Below, piece after piece: positions 62,793 to 64,000 of a stretch of 64,000 nucleotides of DNA; within the stretch, counting starts at the first letter, position 1, and each line of letters opens with the position of its first letter. The DNA lies in contig NZ_VFQE01000002.1 of the NCBI RefSeq assembly GCF_006717095.1, positions 248,001 through 312,000 on the forward strand, read 5' to 3'. The position numbers and the translations under genes were made by a program. The notes beneath the pieces were generated by a model. That model ran no database searches and was not told the origin of the DNA. It was given only the letters and a program-made list of their open reading frames with translations. This DNA comes from Blastococcus colisei. Lineage in GTDB: Bacteria > Actinomycetota > Actinomycetes > Mycobacteriales > Geodermatophilaceae.

Positions 62793-62946
62793 CCGAACAC
62801 CACCTGTCACATGAGTCACTCGCAAGGGCGAGGTTATGCAGCCGAGCGGGCCTGCACCGGGAGGCGCGCGGTGTGTCGCGGATGGATTTCTGGGGCGGCT
62901 GTGACGACTGGGGCGTGTCGCACGCGCCGTCCGCCGACCGGCGCGC

Positions 62947-63564
62947 TCAGCCTGGTATGCGGCGGCGCCAGTGGGTGAGCACGCCGCCGGGCAGGTCCTC
63001 TGCCAGCAGCGCGTAGGAGTAGTGGTCGCGCCAGTCGCCGTCGATGTCCAGGTAGCGGCGGCGCAGCCCCTCCCGCTGGAATCCCAGCCGCTCGACGAGC
63101 CGCTGGCTGGGCAGGTTCTCCGGCCGGATGTCGGCCTCCACCCGGTGCAGCCCCACCTCACCGAACGCGTGGTCGCAGACCAGTGCGACGGCCAGGGACG
63201 CCATTCCGCGCCCGGCCACGGAGCGGTCGATCCAGTAGCCCAGGGATCCCGACCGCAGCGCGCCCCGGACGATGTTGTCCAGCGTCACCTGCCCCGCCAG
63301 CCGGCCTTCGACGCGGACGGCGAACGGCAGCGAGGCGCCCAGGCGGGCCCGTCGGGCGACGACTGCGCGCATCGCGCGGTAGGCCGACGGGCTGTGCCGC
63401 TCCGGCCACGGCACGCCGGTGGTCGGTTCCCAGGGGCTCAGCCAGTTCTGGTTGGCCAGCCGCAGCCGGCTCCACTCCCCCGCGTCCCGCCGCCAGAGCG
63501 GGTGCAGCTCCACGGGACCCGAGGCCAGCCGGGCCGGCCAGCCGGGGTGCAGGGTGGGATCCAG
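62947..63564 (-). CDS. rimJ: GNAT N-acetyltransferase, RimJ/RimL type, possible CTG start
   Basis: About 205 residues if it begins at CTG 63564, or 188 from GTG 63513. The GNAT fold is evident: the SLGYWIDRSVAGRGMASLAV block holds the acetyl-CoA pyrophosphate loop, and LHRVEADIRPENLPSQRLVERLGFQREG is the RimJ/RimL C-terminal motif. It acetylates N-terminal or other amines of an unknown target. The longer form, LDPTLHPGWPARLASGPVELHPL, resembles the usual N-terminus of actinobacterial homologues and would start 1 bp after the glp stop (TGA-G-CTG). No standard codon is available there. Confidence 0.82.
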   Translation of the reverse strand: MDPTLHPGWPARLASGPVELHPLWRRDAGEWSRLRLANQNWLSPWEPTTGVPWPERHSPSAYRAMRAVVARRARLGASLPFAVRVEGRLAGQVTLDNIVRGALRSGSLGYWIDRSVAGRGMASLAVALVCDHAFGEVGLHRVEADIRPENLPSQRLVERLGFQREGLRRRYLDIDGDWRDHYSYALLAEDLPGGVLTHWRRRIPG

Positions 63565-63565
63565 C

Positions 63566-64000
63566 TCAGCCGCCGAGCAGCAGCGGCATCACGGTGACCA
63601 GGCCGCCCGCGGCGACCTCCGTGACGTCCTCGTCGATGACGATCAGGCAGTTGGCGCGGGCCATGCGCGCCAGCAGCGCGTCGGTGCCGTCGCCCACCGG
63701 CTCGACGACGTACCCGCCGTCCGGGTGGCGCATGACCGTGCCGTGCAGGTACTGGCGGTATCCCAGGGGGGAGACGAGCTGCTGGCCGGCGACCGCCTGC
63801 ACGGTGCGGCGGAACAGCTGGCGCTTGCCCAGCATCAGGCGGATCGCGGGCCGGACGAACACCTCGAACGCCACCAGGGCCGCCACCGGCTCACCCGGGA
63901 TGCAGATGACCGGGATCTCGTCGCGGCCCAGCCGGCCGAAGCCCTGCGACGGCCCCGGGTGCATCGTCACCTGGCGGAAGCGCATGTCGCCCAGCTCGGT
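63566..64000 (-). CDS. glp: gephyrin-like Glp / MoeA-family protein, N-terminus beyond window edge
   Basis: The C-terminal 144 residues of a MoeA/gephyrin-fold protein are visible. IPVICIPGEPVAALVAFEVFVRPAI matches the MoeA PGNPVSA motif, with Glu in place of Asn, and a domain IV-like barrel follows (GYRQYLHGTVMRH). In M. tuberculosis (moeA1-rimJ-Rv0996) and corynebacteria this locus encodes Glp, a division-linked moonlighting relative that binds FtsZ and GlpR, rather than a molybdopterin enzyme. The stop is 1 bp from the possible rimJ CTG. The N-terminal part is missing, so catalytic residues cannot be judged. Confidence 0.85.
   Translation of the reverse strand, partial: TELGDMRFRQVTMHPGPSQGFGRLGRDEIPVICIPGEPVAALVAFEVFVRPAIRLMLGKRQLFRRTVQAVAGQQLVSPLGYRQYLHGTVMRHPDGGYVVEPVGDGTDALLARMARANCLIVIDEDVTEVAAGGLVTVMPLLLGG

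Noticed and set aside
63566-64000. Genuine molybdopterin molybdotransferase MoeA
   Set aside because: The rimJ-glpR context points to gephyrin-like Glp, though a catalytic role cannot be excluded from the visible C-terminus.

Overview
This is a high-GC actinobacterial chromosome segment with frequent GTG starts and tightly packed genes. The gene set (a 13E12-type HNH protein with a LexA box, RpfB, a gephyrin-like Glp/GlpR pair, a Pmt mannosyltransferase) and the base composition suggest a relative of Geodermatophilaceae such as Blastococcus, Modestobacter or Geodermatophilus. That placement rests on family knowledge and was not checked by a search.

Backbone. Most of the window is the housekeeping neighbourhood that in Mycobacterium tuberculosis runs from moeA1/glp-rimJ to eno-ppx. 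From left to right it holds: the end of a Bax-inhibitor-like gene; a tRNA with a UAA anticodon; an HSL-type hydrolase; a type II NADH dehydrogenase; uracil-DNA glycosylase; ppx-DUF501-ftsB-eno; a MOSC protein; a 13E12/HNH protein; and mazG, a SurA-like lipoprotein and mfd (0.8-16.4 kb). The backbone resumes at 41.8 kb with pth-rplY-prs-glmU, tRNA-Gln, a desaturase with a TetR regulator, ispE-rsmA-rpfB, tatD, metG, corA, rsmI, pmt, an enoyl-CoA hydratase, tRNA-Ala and glpR-rimJ-glp, the last of which runs off the right edge.

Accessory island. About 16.5 to 41.7 kb, between mfd and pth, is a surface-polysaccharide island. It holds two giant secreted beta-propeller/PKD proteins, a TSUP-type permease, a clan-A-like glycoside hydrolase, and an exopolysaccharide assembly set. 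That set comprises a Wzz/CpsD-like co-polymerase with a degenerate nucleotide site, a Wzy-like polymerase, an APH-fold kinase-like protein, two sulfotransferases, a Wzx flippase, a WecG/TagA glycosyltransferase, a GT2 glycosyltransferase, a membrane protein, a WbaP-type initiating transferase, and a decayed GT4 pseudogene. The five plus-strand genes from 28.5 to 35.4 kb can overlap one another by 4 bp and look like one operon. WbaP would load the first sugar phosphate on undecaprenyl phosphate, WecG and GT2 would extend it, Wzx would flip it, and Wzy with the Wzz-like protein would polymerise it. The sulfotransferases suggest a sulfated product.

Repeats. Four dispersed families are visible: (1) a palindrome built on ATAGGTACCTAT, three copies, two of which bracket an AbiEi/DUF559 gene inserted between corA and rsmI; (2) a composite GTCGTCCGGAGGACGAC repeat at 43.4 and 52.2-52.4 kb; (3) a 22-bp palindrome just 3' of mfd and of metG; (4) a 971-bp near-identical duplication of the 3' ends and terminators of the two giant secreted-protein genes. 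Several essential genes (pth, rsmA, perhaps rimJ) have no ATG/GTG/TTG at the position their families require and probably start at CTG.
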